Shown here one piece after another: positions 52,452 through 61,062 of a stretch of 64,000 nt of DNA. Numbering within the stretch: position 1 is the stretch's first letter; every line of letters begins with the position of its first letter. The position numbers and the translations under genes were made by a program. Location of the stretch: contig JACKDU010000005.1 of the NCBI GenBank assembly GCA_020633335.1, forward strand, positions 496,001-560,000, given 5' to 3'. The notes under the pieces are model-generated. The model saw only the letters and a program-made list of their open reading frames with translations, did not search any database and was not told the origin of the DNA. Source of the DNA: Myxococcales bacterium (lineage in GTDB: Bacteria > Myxococcota_A > Polyangia > Nannocystales > Nannocystaceae).

Positions 52452-54785
52452 ATGAGCCGCACCCGTCAGATCTTCCGCGTGATCCTCGGCAAGCGCGCGC
52501 CCATCGTCGGCGGCGAGGTGGTCGTCCCGGGGATCGACGCCGAGGTGGTGATCCGCCGCGACGCCTACGGGATCCCCTACATCGACGCGCAGAACGACGC
52601 CGACGCCTGGTACGGCCTCGGCTTCTGCCAGGGGCAGGATCGCGGCTTCCAGCTCGAGATGCTCCTCCGCCTCGGGCGCGGCACCCTCGCCCAGCTCCTC
52701 GGGCCCAAGGGCGTCGGCCTCGATCGCCTCGCCCGGCGGATCGGCTTCCACCGCCTCGCCGGCGCCTACCTCGAGGTCGCCGACCGCGAGCTCCGGCGCT
52801 ACGTCGAGGCCTTCGCCGCCGGGATCAACGCGGGGATCCGCTGGGGGAGCCCGCGCGCGAGCCACGAGCACGACCTCCTGCGCGGGCGGCCGACGCCGTG
52901 GACGGGGGCCGACGTCCTCGGGGTCCTCCTCCTCCAGAGCTTCCTCCTCGCGTCGAACTGGGACGTCGAGCTCGCCCGCCTCAAGGTCCTCGAGCTCGAC
53001 GGCCCCGAGGCGCTCGCCGCCCTCGATCCCGCCTACCCGGAGTGGCTCCCCTGCTCGGCGCCGCCGGGGGCCGCGGCCGGGCCGGCGCTCGATCGCCTCG
53101 CCGACGACCTCGAGATCCTCCGGGGCTTCATCGGCGTCGGCGGCGGCTCGAACAACTGGGCGATCGCCGGCGCGCGCACCCGCAGCGGCCGGCCGATCGT
53201 CGCCAACGATCCCCACCTGCCGCCGATGCTGCCGGCCCACTGGTACCTCTGCCACGTCCGCACGCCGGCCTGGGCGACGGTCGGGGCGACGCTCGCGGGG
53301 GCGCCGGGGATCGCCGCCGGCCACAACGGCGTCGCCGCGTGGGGGGTGACCGCCGCCCACTTCGACAACACCGACCTCTTCATCGTCGAGATCGGCGAGG
53401 GCGGGCGCAGCGTCCGGATCGGCGATCGCTGGGTCCGCTGCCCGATCCGCCGCGAGGTGATCCAGGTGAAGGGCGAGGCCGCGGTGGTCGAGGAGGTCCT
53501 CGAGACGCCGCACGGCCCGGTGATCGGCCCGGCGCTCCAGGGCGAGTTCGGGGCCTTGACGATCCAGGCGACCTGGATGCGGCCGCAGCCGATCCGCGGC
53601 TTCCTCGAGGTCCACCGCTCCCGCGACTTCGATCACTTCCGCGAGATCCTCGCCGAGTGGCCGGCGATGCCGCTCAACCTGGTCTACGGCGACGTCCACG
53701 GGACGATCGGCTGGCAGCTCGTCGGTCAGGTGCCGCGGCGGCGCAAGGGGTGGGGGACGATCCCGCTGCCGGCCGCCGATCCCGAGGTCGGCTGGGAGGA
53801 GGCGCCGCTCCCCTACGCCGAGATGCCCTCCTGCCGCGATCCCGAGGCGGGCTACGTCGCCACCGCCAACAACCGGCCGACGCCGGAGAACGAGCCCTTC
53901 CTCGGGGTCGACTGGCTCGACGGCTACCGCGAGGCCCGGATCTCCGAGCGCCTCGCCGCCCGCGACGACTGGGATGTCCCTTCGACCATGGCCCTCCAGG
54001 TCGATCAGGAGGTGATCCCCTGGCGCGAGCTCCGGCCGCTGATCCTCGCGGCGCTCGCCGATCGCCGCGACCTCGAGCCCTCGCGGGGGATCCTCGACCG
54101 CTGGGACGGGGTCGCCAGCGCCGACTCGGCGGCGGCGACGATCTACGAGCTCCTCCTGGCCGCGCTCTACCGCGAGATCGCCGAGGCGAAGGCGCCGCGC
54201 TCCTTCACCTGGATGCTCGGCCGCGGCTTCACCGAGGTGGTCCCGCACTCGCTCCTCTGCCTCCGCCGCACCAGCCACCTGGTCAAGCTCCTCCGCGAGG
54301 CGCCGCCCTGGTTCGAGCAGGGGTGGCCGGCGCTGATCGCCGACGCGCTCGCCGAGGTCCAGGGCCGCCTGGTGCGCGAGCGCGGCCGCGACCCCTCGCG
54401 CTGGCGCTGGGGCGAGGTCCGGCCGCTCACGCTCCGCCACCCGGTCGGCGACGTGAAGGCGTTCGCGTCGATCTTCAACCTCGGGCCGATCGCCTGCGGC
54501 GGCGACGGCAACACGATCGCCCAGGCGAGCCCGCCGCCCCTCGACCCCCTGGCCAACCCGGTGGCGATCGCGTCGCTGCGGATGGTGGTCGAGGTCGGCG
54601 CCTGGGAGGAGGCCCGCTTCGTCCTCCCCGGCGGGAATTCCGGGAACCCGCTCTCGCCCCACTACCGCGACATGCTCCCGCTCTGGGAGCGCGGCGAGGG
54701 CGTGCCGATCGCCTACGACCCCGCGCGGGTGCGCGAGGTCGCCCGCGAGACCCTGGTCCTTCGGCCAGGTTCGCCGCGGGCCTGA
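52452..54785 (+). CDS. Penicillin acylase family (Ntn) hydrolase
   Basis: A 777-residue protein of the N-terminal-nucleophile amidase family that includes penicillin G acylase and AHL-lactone acylases. VVIRRDAYGIPYIDAQNDADAWYGLGFCQGQDRGFQLE (about 32-69) is the alpha-subunit start, and GVGGGSNNWAIAG places the self-processing nucleophile at Ser233. NDPHL, GVTAAHFDN and ATANNRPTPEN are conserved beta-subunit segments. Maturation would cut before Ser233. No signal peptide is visible, unlike many relatives, so a cytoplasmic or non-classical location is possible. Substrates could be beta-lactams, acyl-homoserine lactones or other N-acyl compounds. Confidence 0.9.
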   Translation: MSRTRQIFRVILGKRAPIVGGEVVVPGIDAEVVIRRDAYGIPYIDAQNDADAWYGLGFCQGQDRGFQLEMLLRLGRGTLAQLLGPKGVGLDRLARRIGFHRLAGAYLEVADRELRRYVEAFAAGINAGIRWGSPRASHEHDLLRGRPTPWTGADVLGVLLLQSFLLASNWDVELARLKVLELDGPEALAALDPAYPEWLPCSAPPGAAAGPALDRLADDLEILRGFIGVGGGSNNWAIAGARTRSGRPIVANDPHLPPMLPAHWYLCHVRTPAWATVGATLAGAPGIAAGHNGVAAWGVTAAHFDNTDLFIVEIGEGGRSVRIGDRWVRCPIRREVIQVKGEAAVVEEVLETPHGPVIGPALQGEFGALTIQATWMRPQPIRGFLEVHRSRDFDHFREILAEWPAMPLNLVYGDVHGTIGWQLVGQVPRRRKGWGTIPLPAADPEVGWEEAPLPYAEMPSCRDPEAGYVATANNRPTPENEPFLGVDWLDGYREARISERLAARDDWDVPSTMALQVDQEVIPWRELRPLILAALADRRDLEPSRGILDRWDGVASADSAAATIYELLLAALYREIAEAKAPRSFTWMLGRGFTEVVPHSLLCLRRTSHLVKLLREAPPWFEQGWPALIADALAEVQGRLVRERGRDPSRWRWGEVRPLTLRHPVGDVKAFASIFNLGPIACGGDGNTIAQASPPPLDPLANPVAIASLRMVVEVGAWEEARFVLPGGNSGNPLSPHYRDMLPLWERGEGVPIAYDPARVREVARETLVLRPGSPRA

Positions 54786-54900
54786 GCGGTCGCGCGCGGG
54801 CGCGCGGGCGCGCCTGCGGTCCAGGAGCGCCGGGCCTGGGGTCGCCAGACCCTCGCCGCGCCGCGTGGAATTTCCCCCGTCGGCGGCGACAATGCTCGTC

Positions 54901-56037
54901 ATGAACCACATGCGGATCCCTCGGACCTGGGGCGCGCGGGCGATCGCCGCGCTGGTGCTCGTCGCGGCCTGCGGCGACGACGGCGGGGAGACCCGCGGGA
55001 GCGACGGGAGCTCGGCGACCGCGACCGCGAGCGCGACCGCGACGACGAGCGCGACGGCCACCAGCGCCGCGTCGGCGAGCGAGGGGAGCGGTGGTTCGGC
55101 GAGCGAGGGGAGCAGCGGCGGATCGACGAGCGCCGGCACCGACGCGACCTCGACCTCGAGCGGCTCGGCGTCGACCTCGAGCTCGACCGGCGTCGAGAGC
55201 AGCGGCGCCGTCTCGAGCTCCGACGCCTCCTCCTCCTCGGGGAGCACCGGCGAGGCGCCGGGCTGCGATCTCGGCCAGGTCCCCGACACCCTCGGCTTCA
55301 CCTTCGCCAAGAAGTTCGACACCGGGATCCCCGATCCGGTGCTCCAGGCGACCTACTACAACACCCAGGACGACGAGGTGATGGTGATGTCCTTCAGCGG
55401 CAAGGCGCGGCGGATGGCCCTCGACGGCACGCCCCTCGCCGACGTGATCGACGTCCCGCCCGAGGCCCAGCCCAAGCTCGACGGCGCGACCTACGATCCG
55501 GTCAACCACCGCGGCCTCCTGATCACCCAGGGGTGCATGCTCGTCGAGGTCGAGCCCCAGACCCTCCAGGTGATCGAGAGCCAGCAGCTCGGCTTCGGGA
55601 TGTCGATCTGCGCCGGCCTCGCGCTGGGCCTCGACAACAACCTCTACATCGCCAGCTACGGGACCGACGAGATGGTCGTGCTCTCGCGCGACGGCAAGTC
55701 GGAGATCCGCCGGGTCGACATGATCGCCAAGGTCCAGCTCGACGGCTTCGACGGGATCACCCTGATCGCCGGCTCCGAGAACTTCCTGGTGATGAGCACC
55801 TCGCCGGCGGCGATCGCCGCGATCATCGACGGCTTCGGCAACGTGATCGTCCCGGTCGCGCCGATCGGCCAGGCGCAGGCGCCGCTCAAGGGCGGGATGC
55901 CGAGCCTCCCCGACGCGGTCCTGACGATCTGCGGCAACGGCCACGCCTGGCTCTGCGAGGCCTACAACTCGATCTGCTTCGACTACGTCCCGGACGACGG
56001 GGACAAGGACGCCTGCCCCTGCCTGATCCCGCAGTGA
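54901..56037 (+). CDS. Lipoprotein with Ser/Thr-rich linker and propeller-like domain
   Basis: A 378-residue lipoprotein (VLVAACGDD). Residues about 28-120 are a Ser/Ala/Thr/Gly low-complexity linker (SATATASATATTSATAT, SASEGSGGSASEGS). The mature domain has repeated strand blocks (MVMSFSGKARRMALDG; LYIASYGTDEMVVLSRDG) resembling an NHL/SMP-30-type beta-propeller, and several Cys near the end (CGNGHAWLCEAYNSICF, CPCL). The N-terminal region is very similar to that of the lipoprotein at 57986-59476, so the two are related in design. It is probably surface-exposed; the function is unknown. Confidence 0.78.
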   Translation: MNHMRIPRTWGARAIAALVLVAACGDDGGETRGSDGSSATATASATATTSATATSAASASEGSGGSASEGSSGGSTSAGTDATSTSSGSASTSSSTGVESSGAVSSSDASSSSGSTGEAPGCDLGQVPDTLGFTFAKKFDTGIPDPVLQATYYNTQDDEVMVMSFSGKARRMALDGTPLADVIDVPPEAQPKLDGATYDPVNHRGLLITQGCMLVEVEPQTLQVIESQQLGFGMSICAGLALGLDNNLYIASYGTDEMVVLSRDGKSEIRRVDMIAKVQLDGFDGITLIAGSENFLVMSTSPAAIAAIIDGFGNVIVPVAPIGQAQAPLKGGMPSLPDAVLTICGNGHAWLCEAYNSICFDYVPDDGDKDACPCLIPQ

Positions 56038-56105
56038 GGGTCCCCGGCAGCGCGCGCCCCCGCGCCCGCTTGCCGCTGCGTCGCGCCTCCTGGTATGAGG
56101 CAGGC

Positions 56106-57884
56106 ATGCGCCCGCGCTGGCCCGCGCTCCTGCAACGCCTGGTGGCGGGCGCGCTCCTCGGCGCGCCCGGCTGCACCTGCGGGGCGGACGAGGGCGTGAC
56201 GACCGAGGCGGTCGTCGAGGCGACGCCCGAGGAGGCGCCCGCGCGCCCGCCGGGCCGGCGCAAGGCCCCGTCGAAATTCACGATGGTCGCCTCCTGCCCC
56301 GCCGAGCTCGCCGGGATCGAGTCGGTCGATCGGGTGATCCCGCGGGGGTGCGGGCCGATCCGCGTCAAGCCGGGCTACCGCCTCGACGGCGGCTCGCTGA
56401 CGATCGAGGCCGGCGCCTCGCTCGAGTTCGAAGCCGGGGCGGACCTGGCCCTCGGCCTCACGAAGCCGACCTCGGTGGCGATCCTCGGCGACGCCGACGC
56501 GCCGGTGATGATGCGGGCGGCCGAGGGCCCCCGACCCGGCGCCTGGCCCGGGCTCCGCCTCCACCGCGGGGCCGCGGGCGCGACCATCCGCAACCTCCAG
56601 ATCGAGCACGCCGGCGACCCCGATCTCGGGGCGCTCTACGTCGAGACCACCGGCGTGACGATCGAGGGGATGCGGATGCGCGAGGTCGCCGGCCTCGGGG
56701 TCTACGTCAACTCCAAGGGCGGCCTCCAGCGCTTCGCCGACAACCGCCTCGAGGGGATCGCCGCGCCGACCGCGATGTTCCTGCCGGCGGCGTCGATGCG
56801 CGCGCTCCAGGGCGACAACGTCTTCCCCGAGGGCTCGCAGATCCGGGTCCTCGGCGATCACCTGCGGGGCCAGCACCGCTGGGCCGACCCCGGGGTCCCG
56901 GTGGTGATCGGCGGCCGGATCGAGATCGCCGGCTCGGCCGAGGAGGCGGCGGTCGTCACCTTCGCCCCGGGCCTCGAGCTCCACTTCGATCGCGACGGCT
57001 ACATCAACGTCGGCTACTACGACCCCGGGGTGCTGGTGGCGGCCGGCACCGCCGAGCGGCCGATCCTCTTCACCGATCACAACAACCCGAAGCCGGGGGC
57101 GTGGCGCGGGATCAACCTCTACAAGCACGCCTCCGCCTCCTTCGCCCACGCCGTCTTCGAGCACGGCGCGCGCTACGTCGATCGCGGGGTCCTCTACGCC
57201 AACAGCGAGGCCGAGGTCGGCCTCCGGGCCGTCACCTTCCGTGAGAACCGCGCGGGGATCGTCCTCTACCGCGACGCGATCCGCCTCCGCGAGTTCACCG
57301 AGGTCCGCTTCGAAGAGACCCCGCGCCCCCTCACCCTCGGGCCCGCGGTCTTCGGCGAGCTCGGCCAGGCCAACGAGTTCGGCGGCGAGCGGATCGTCCT
57401 CCAGGAGGGGACGGTCGAGCGCGACGCGACCTGGCGCGACCCTGGGGCCGAGGTCGAGGTCACGGGGCCGGTGATGGTCGACGGCGCGACCCTCTCGATC
57501 ACCGCCGGGGTCCACTTCGTGGTCCGCGACGGCTTCAGCCTCGACGTCGGCGCCCGCGGACTCGCGGTCCTGCGGATCGTCGGCGGCCCCGAGCGGCCGG
57601 TGCTCTTCGAAGGGGTCCACGACAAGCGCGGGACCTGGGACTCGATCCACCTCTACGGCGGGGGCGAGCACGTGCTCCGCGACGTCGTCCTCCGCAACGC
57701 CGGCGGCGACGCGGCGATCGTCGCCCACGGCGACGCCCGGGCGGTGGTCGAGCGGGTCCGCTGCGAGCGCTGCTTCAGCCCGACACTCACCTGGGAGTGC
57801 GCGGCGACCGTGAGCCGCAGCGAGATCGGGGCGGAGGAGGGGACGCCGCGGGCGGTCCTCGAGCCGCGCTGTCCGGGCTCGTGA
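56106..57884 (+). CDS. Right-handed beta-helix repeat lipoprotein
   Basis: A 592-residue lipoprotein (LLGAPGCTC lipobox) with a short Pro/Glu linker. Most of the protein consists of parallel beta-helix coils (GGSLTIEAGASLEFEAGADLAL; GAWPGLRLHRGAAGATIRNLQIEHAG; GAWRGINLYKHASASFAHAVFEHG), and several coils repeat the pattern GxWxGIxLYxxA. Such proteins are often polysaccharide-binding, adhesive or degradative, but no catalytic residues are evident. ATG 56106 follows GGTATGAGGCAGGC. It belongs to the row of surface lipoproteins in this region. Confidence 0.82.
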   Translation: MRPRWPALLQRLVAGALLGAPGCTCGADEGVTTEAVVEATPEEAPARPPGRRKAPSKFTMVASCPAELAGIESVDRVIPRGCGPIRVKPGYRLDGGSLTIEAGASLEFEAGADLALGLTKPTSVAILGDADAPVMMRAAEGPRPGAWPGLRLHRGAAGATIRNLQIEHAGDPDLGALYVETTGVTIEGMRMREVAGLGVYVNSKGGLQRFADNRLEGIAAPTAMFLPAASMRALQGDNVFPEGSQIRVLGDHLRGQHRWADPGVPVVIGGRIEIAGSAEEAAVVTFAPGLELHFDRDGYINVGYYDPGVLVAAGTAERPILFTDHNNPKPGAWRGINLYKHASASFAHAVFEHGARYVDRGVLYANSEAEVGLRAVTFRENRAGIVLYRDAIRLREFTEVRFEETPRPLTLGPAVFGELGQANEFGGERIVLQEGTVERDATWRDPGAEVEVTGPVMVDGATLSITAGVHFVVRDGFSLDVGARGLAVLRIVGGPERPVLFEGVHDKRGTWDSIHLYGGGEHVLRDVVLRNAGGDAAIVAHGDARAVVERVRCERCFSPTLTWECAATVSRSEIGAEEGTPRAVLEPRCPGS

Positions 57885-57985
57885 GGCGCGGCCCGGCGCG
57901 GCCCGGCGCGCGCGCGTCTCCGCGCCCGCGCTCCGGTGTAGCGAGCGCCGTTGTTGGCCCCTGAGGGCGCGTGATAGCGTGGGCC

Positions 57986-59476
57986 ATGACGTCGGATAGA
58001 AGCTTCGTAGCCCCCCTGATAGTCCTCCCTCTGGTGCTCCTCGTCGGCTGCGGCGACGACGGCGGACGCGGCGACTCCGAGAGCGCGACCGGCAGCGCGA
58101 GCGCGACGGCGACGGCGAGCACCAGCGCGACGGCGACGATGGGGAGCGCGAGCGAGGGGAGCGCGAGCGAGGGCTCCTCGGGCTCCGCGAGCGCGAGCGA
58201 GGGCTCGACGTCGGCGAGCTCGTCGACCTCCTCGGGGAGCTCGGCGAGCGCGACCGAGACCGGGACCGGGACCTCGACCACCGGCGGGGTCGCCACCGAC
58301 ACCACCGATAGTGACACCGCGACCACCGGCCCCGCCTGCGAGGGGATGATGGGGGGCTTCGACTTCTCCTACCTCTGGGTCGCCAACACCGACCAGGGGA
58401 GCATCTCGAAGGTCAACACCCTGACGCTCGTCGAGGAGGCCCGCTACTACTCCGATCCGGCGCAGAGCGGCGCCGCCGATCCCTCGCGGACCAGCGTCAA
58501 CATCGACGGCCACTACGTCGTCGTCTCGAACCGCGGCGCCGGGACCGTGACCAAGGTCGCGGCGAGCGCGATGGACTGCGTCGACAAGAACCAGAACGGC
58601 CAGATCGACACCTCGCCGAACAAGGACACGCTCCTGCCCTACGCCGAGGAGGAGTGCATCCTCTGGACGACCAAGGTCAACTCGCCCTTCTCGGTCGGCG
58701 CCGGCCCGCGGGCGACCGCCTGGGCGCCCGGCACCTTCAACGAGGCGACCTGCAAGTACGAGAACCAGAAGGTCTGGGTCGGCTACCTGACGGCGCCGGG
58801 GCAGGCGGAGATCGCCCGCCTCAACGGCGACACCGGCGAGATCGAGGCGACGATCCCGCTCCCCAACTGGCCGGTGGTGATCGACGGCGCCAACGGCTAC
58901 GCCCCCTACGGCGCGGCGGCGGACGCCGACGGCTACATCTGGACCACCGGCGTCTTCACCAACGTCGCCTACCGGATCCACCCGGAGACCCTCGAGGTCA
59001 AGCGCTGGGACTCGCCGCTCGGCGACTCGCACTACGGGATGACGGTCGACTCGCAGGGGCGGGCGTGGTTCGCCAACTGGACCGCCGGCGTCGGCGCGAC
59101 GGTCTTCGACCCGAAGACCGAGACCTGGGCGGCGGTCCCCGGCTCCGAGGGGATCCTCGGCCGCGGGATCGCGGCCGACACGATGGGCAACGTCTGGGTG
59201 GCGACCAACAACGGCGGCGCCTTCGGCTGCGGGATGCTCCAGGTCGACGGCAACGCGCTGACGACGATCACCCACCACACCTTCGACATGTGCGGGACCC
59301 CGCTCGGGACCAGCATCGACATCGAGGGCAAGGTCTGGATGGTCGACTACAGCGGCTGGGCCTACCAGGTCGATCCGCAGACCTACGAGAAGAAGGTCGT
59401 GCCGATCGCCAACGTCCACTACACCTACTCCGACATGACCGGCGGCGGCCTCCAGGGGGCCGTGATGCCGGGCTAG
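57986..59476 (+). CDS. Lipoprotein with Ser/Thr-rich linker and beta-propeller (Vgb/NHL-like)
   Basis: A 496-residue lipoprotein (LVLLVGCGDD). An S/A/T/G/E low-complexity linker runs to about residue 115. The mature part has blade-like repeats (DGHYVVVSNRGAGTVTKVAA; AADADGYIWTTGVFTNVAYRIHPETLEVKRW; GIAADTMGNVWVATNNGG), as in streptogramin-lyase-like/NHL propellers. A CVDKNQNGQIDTS segment may bind calcium. ATG 57986 is preferred to the upstream GTG at 57971 because it opens the hydrophobic signal directly. No catalytic function is evident. Confidence 0.82.
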   Translation: MTSDRSFVAPLIVLPLVLLVGCGDDGGRGDSESATGSASATATASTSATATMGSASEGSASEGSSGSASASEGSTSASSSTSSGSSASATETGTGTSTTGGVATDTTDSDTATTGPACEGMMGGFDFSYLWVANTDQGSISKVNTLTLVEEARYYSDPAQSGAADPSRTSVNIDGHYVVVSNRGAGTVTKVAASAMDCVDKNQNGQIDTSPNKDTLLPYAEEECILWTTKVNSPFSVGAGPRATAWAPGTFNEATCKYENQKVWVGYLTAPGQAEIARLNGDTGEIEATIPLPNWPVVIDGANGYAPYGAAADADGYIWTTGVFTNVAYRIHPETLEVKRWDSPLGDSHYGMTVDSQGRAWFANWTAGVGATVFDPKTETWAAVPGSEGILGRGIAADTMGNVWVATNNGGAFGCGMLQVDGNALTTITHHTFDMCGTPLGTSIDIEGKVWMVDYSGWAYQVDPQTYEKKVVPIANVHYTYSDMTGGGLQGAVMPG

Positions 59477-59486
59477 GGAGCCCGCG

Positions 59487-60431
59487 GTGCGGGCTCTGGG
59501 CGAGCCGCGGAGGGCGGGCGGGCGGCTCCTCCTGACGCTCCTCCTCGCCGGCTGCGGCGGTCCGGGGGGCTCGTCGGCGAGCGCTGGTGGGGGCTCGAGC
59601 GGGGCCGCGAGCGAGGGGGAGAGCGACGGGGCGGGGGAGGACGCCTGCGATCCCGCGGGGCCGGTCGCCGGCACCTACGCCGCGGCGATCAACGCGGCGG
59701 GCTTCGTCATCGACGGCGCCCGGGCCTGCGCGCGCCCCCGCCTCGCGGGGGTGGGCGACTTCAACGGAGATGGCCTCTCGGACATGCTCCTTGAGTCGGA
59801 GGGCGGTCGCGCCCACGTCGTCCTCGGGCGGGCGGCGGAGGGGCGGGTCTTCCTGGCCAACGTCGAGGAGGGGGTCGGCGGGCTGGTGATCGAGCCCGGC
59901 GACCAGCGCCCCCACGGCTGGTCGATGGCCGGCGACGTCAACGGAGACGGCCGCGCCGACCTCGTCGCCCGCTCCGAGCTCCCGCAGACCCTCATGGTCT
60001 TCGGCGTCGCCGACAGCCTGCCGATCGATCTCGACGCGGTCGCGGCCGGGGCTGGCGGGCTCCGGATCGAGCTCGGCCCGGCGATCGATCCCGCCGAGGG
60101 CGTCCGCTCCCCGGCGCTCGGCGGCCGCCCGCTCGCCGATCTGAGCGGCGACGGGCTCGGCGACCTCGCCTTCGCCCTGCCCGCGGGCGACGGCTCCGAG
60201 CCCGGCAGCGGCCGGGTCGCGCTGATCTTCGGGCGCAGCGAGTGGGGCGGCGACGTGGCCTTCAACTACGTGGCCCACGGCGAGCGCGCGGGCGATCGCT
60301 TTGGTGAGGACGTCGCGGTCGCCGATGTCAACGGCGACGGCGACGATGACCTGATCATCAGCGCCCCTCGGGCCGATCCGCAGGGGCCGGAGAGCGGCCG
60401 AGTCTACGTCCTCTTCGGCCCGCTGCCCTGA
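59487..60431 (+). CDS. FG-GAP repeat lipoprotein
   Basis: A 314-residue lipoprotein (LLLAGCGGP). After a Ser/Gly/Glu linker it has repeated FG-GAP/integrin-alpha-type units: GVGDFNGDGLSDMLLES, AGDVNGDGRADLVARS, LADLSGDGLGDLAFAL and AVADVNGDGDDDLIISAPRAD, each with a DxNGDGxxD calcium loop. It probably folds as a calcium-dependent propeller at the cell surface, for adhesion or binding. It starts 10 bases after the preceding lipoprotein gene at a GTG codon and is likely co-transcribed with it. Confidence 0.85.
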   Translation: MRALGEPRRAGGRLLLTLLLAGCGGPGGSSASAGGGSSGAASEGESDGAGEDACDPAGPVAGTYAAAINAAGFVIDGARACARPRLAGVGDFNGDGLSDMLLESEGGRAHVVLGRAAEGRVFLANVEEGVGGLVIEPGDQRPHGWSMAGDVNGDGRADLVARSELPQTLMVFGVADSLPIDLDAVAAGAGGLRIELGPAIDPAEGVRSPALGGRPLADLSGDGLGDLAFALPAGDGSEPGSGRVALIFGRSEWGGDVAFNYVAHGERAGDRFGEDVAVADVNGDGDDDLIISAPRADPQGPESGRVYVLFGPLP

Positions 60432-60446
60432 TCCGGAAGGAGCGCG

Positions 60447-60932
60447 CTAGATGCAGACGCTCGCGGCCTCGCAGCTCGCGTCGTCGCTGCAATGGCACTC
60501 GCCCGTCTGGGTGTCACAGATCCCGCCGTTGCTCTCGCAGTCGGCGTCCTTGGTGCAGCCGCCCGGCCCCATGTCGTAGTCGCAGTACTTCTTGCCGTTG
60601 TCGTCGTCGACGCACTTCATCGTGTAGAAGGAGCAGTCGGCGTCGACCATGCAGTCGACCAGGCAGACGCTCACCCCGTCGATCACCCGGCACACCGAGC
60701 CGCCGCTGCAATCCGCGTCCGAGGCGCAGCCGATGTACTCGCAGTAGCCGGCGACGCAGTCGACCAGGCTCGCGGCGCCGCCGCAGTCGTCGGCGTTGGT
60801 GCAGGGGAGCTTGCAGACCTTGTCGTCGCCGCCCGTCGAGGTCTCGGTGTCGCCGTCGCCGTTCTTGCAGGCGGCCGAGGGGAGCGCGAGGGCGAGGGCG
60901 AGCAGGCTGGCGAGGCGCTTGTGCGAAACCAT
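60447..60932 (-). CDS. Cys-rich lipoprotein with dickkopf-like modules
   Basis: A 161-residue lipoprotein (LPSAACKNG). The mature protein has about 24 Cys in repeats of the form CxxDADCxxGxxC (CASDADCSGGSVC, CMVDADCSFYTMKC, CTKDADCESNGGIC, CSDDASCEAASVC). These modules recur on myxobacterial surface proteins and resemble those at the C-terminus of the M19-type protein at the left edge. Disulfide-stabilised and exported; the binding partner is unknown. Confidence 0.82.
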   Translation of the reverse strand: MVSHKRLASLLALALALPSAACKNGDGDTETSTGGDDKVCKLPCTNADDCGGAASLVDCVAGYCEYIGCASDADCSGGSVCRVIDGVSVCLVDCMVDADCSFYTMKCVDDDNGKKYCDYDMGPGGCTKDADCESNGGICDTQTGECHCSDDASCEAASVCI

Positions 60933-61062
60933 GCGATGACCTCCAGGAGCGCTCAGGTTCGCAGGCCGTAGGGGCGAAGGCGCGCGGATTTCTTGCGCCG
61001 CCGCGCGGACCTCTGCGCGCGCTCCTTGCTACGCTGCGGCTCCCTTTCCGGAGGTGCTCCCC

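Noticed and set aside
52329..55322. Extension of the ABC ATPase frame far upstream on the minus strand
   Set aside because: The open frame continues opposite the penicillin-acylase gene, but the ABC domain begins right after GTG 52328 and the rest is a composition artefact.
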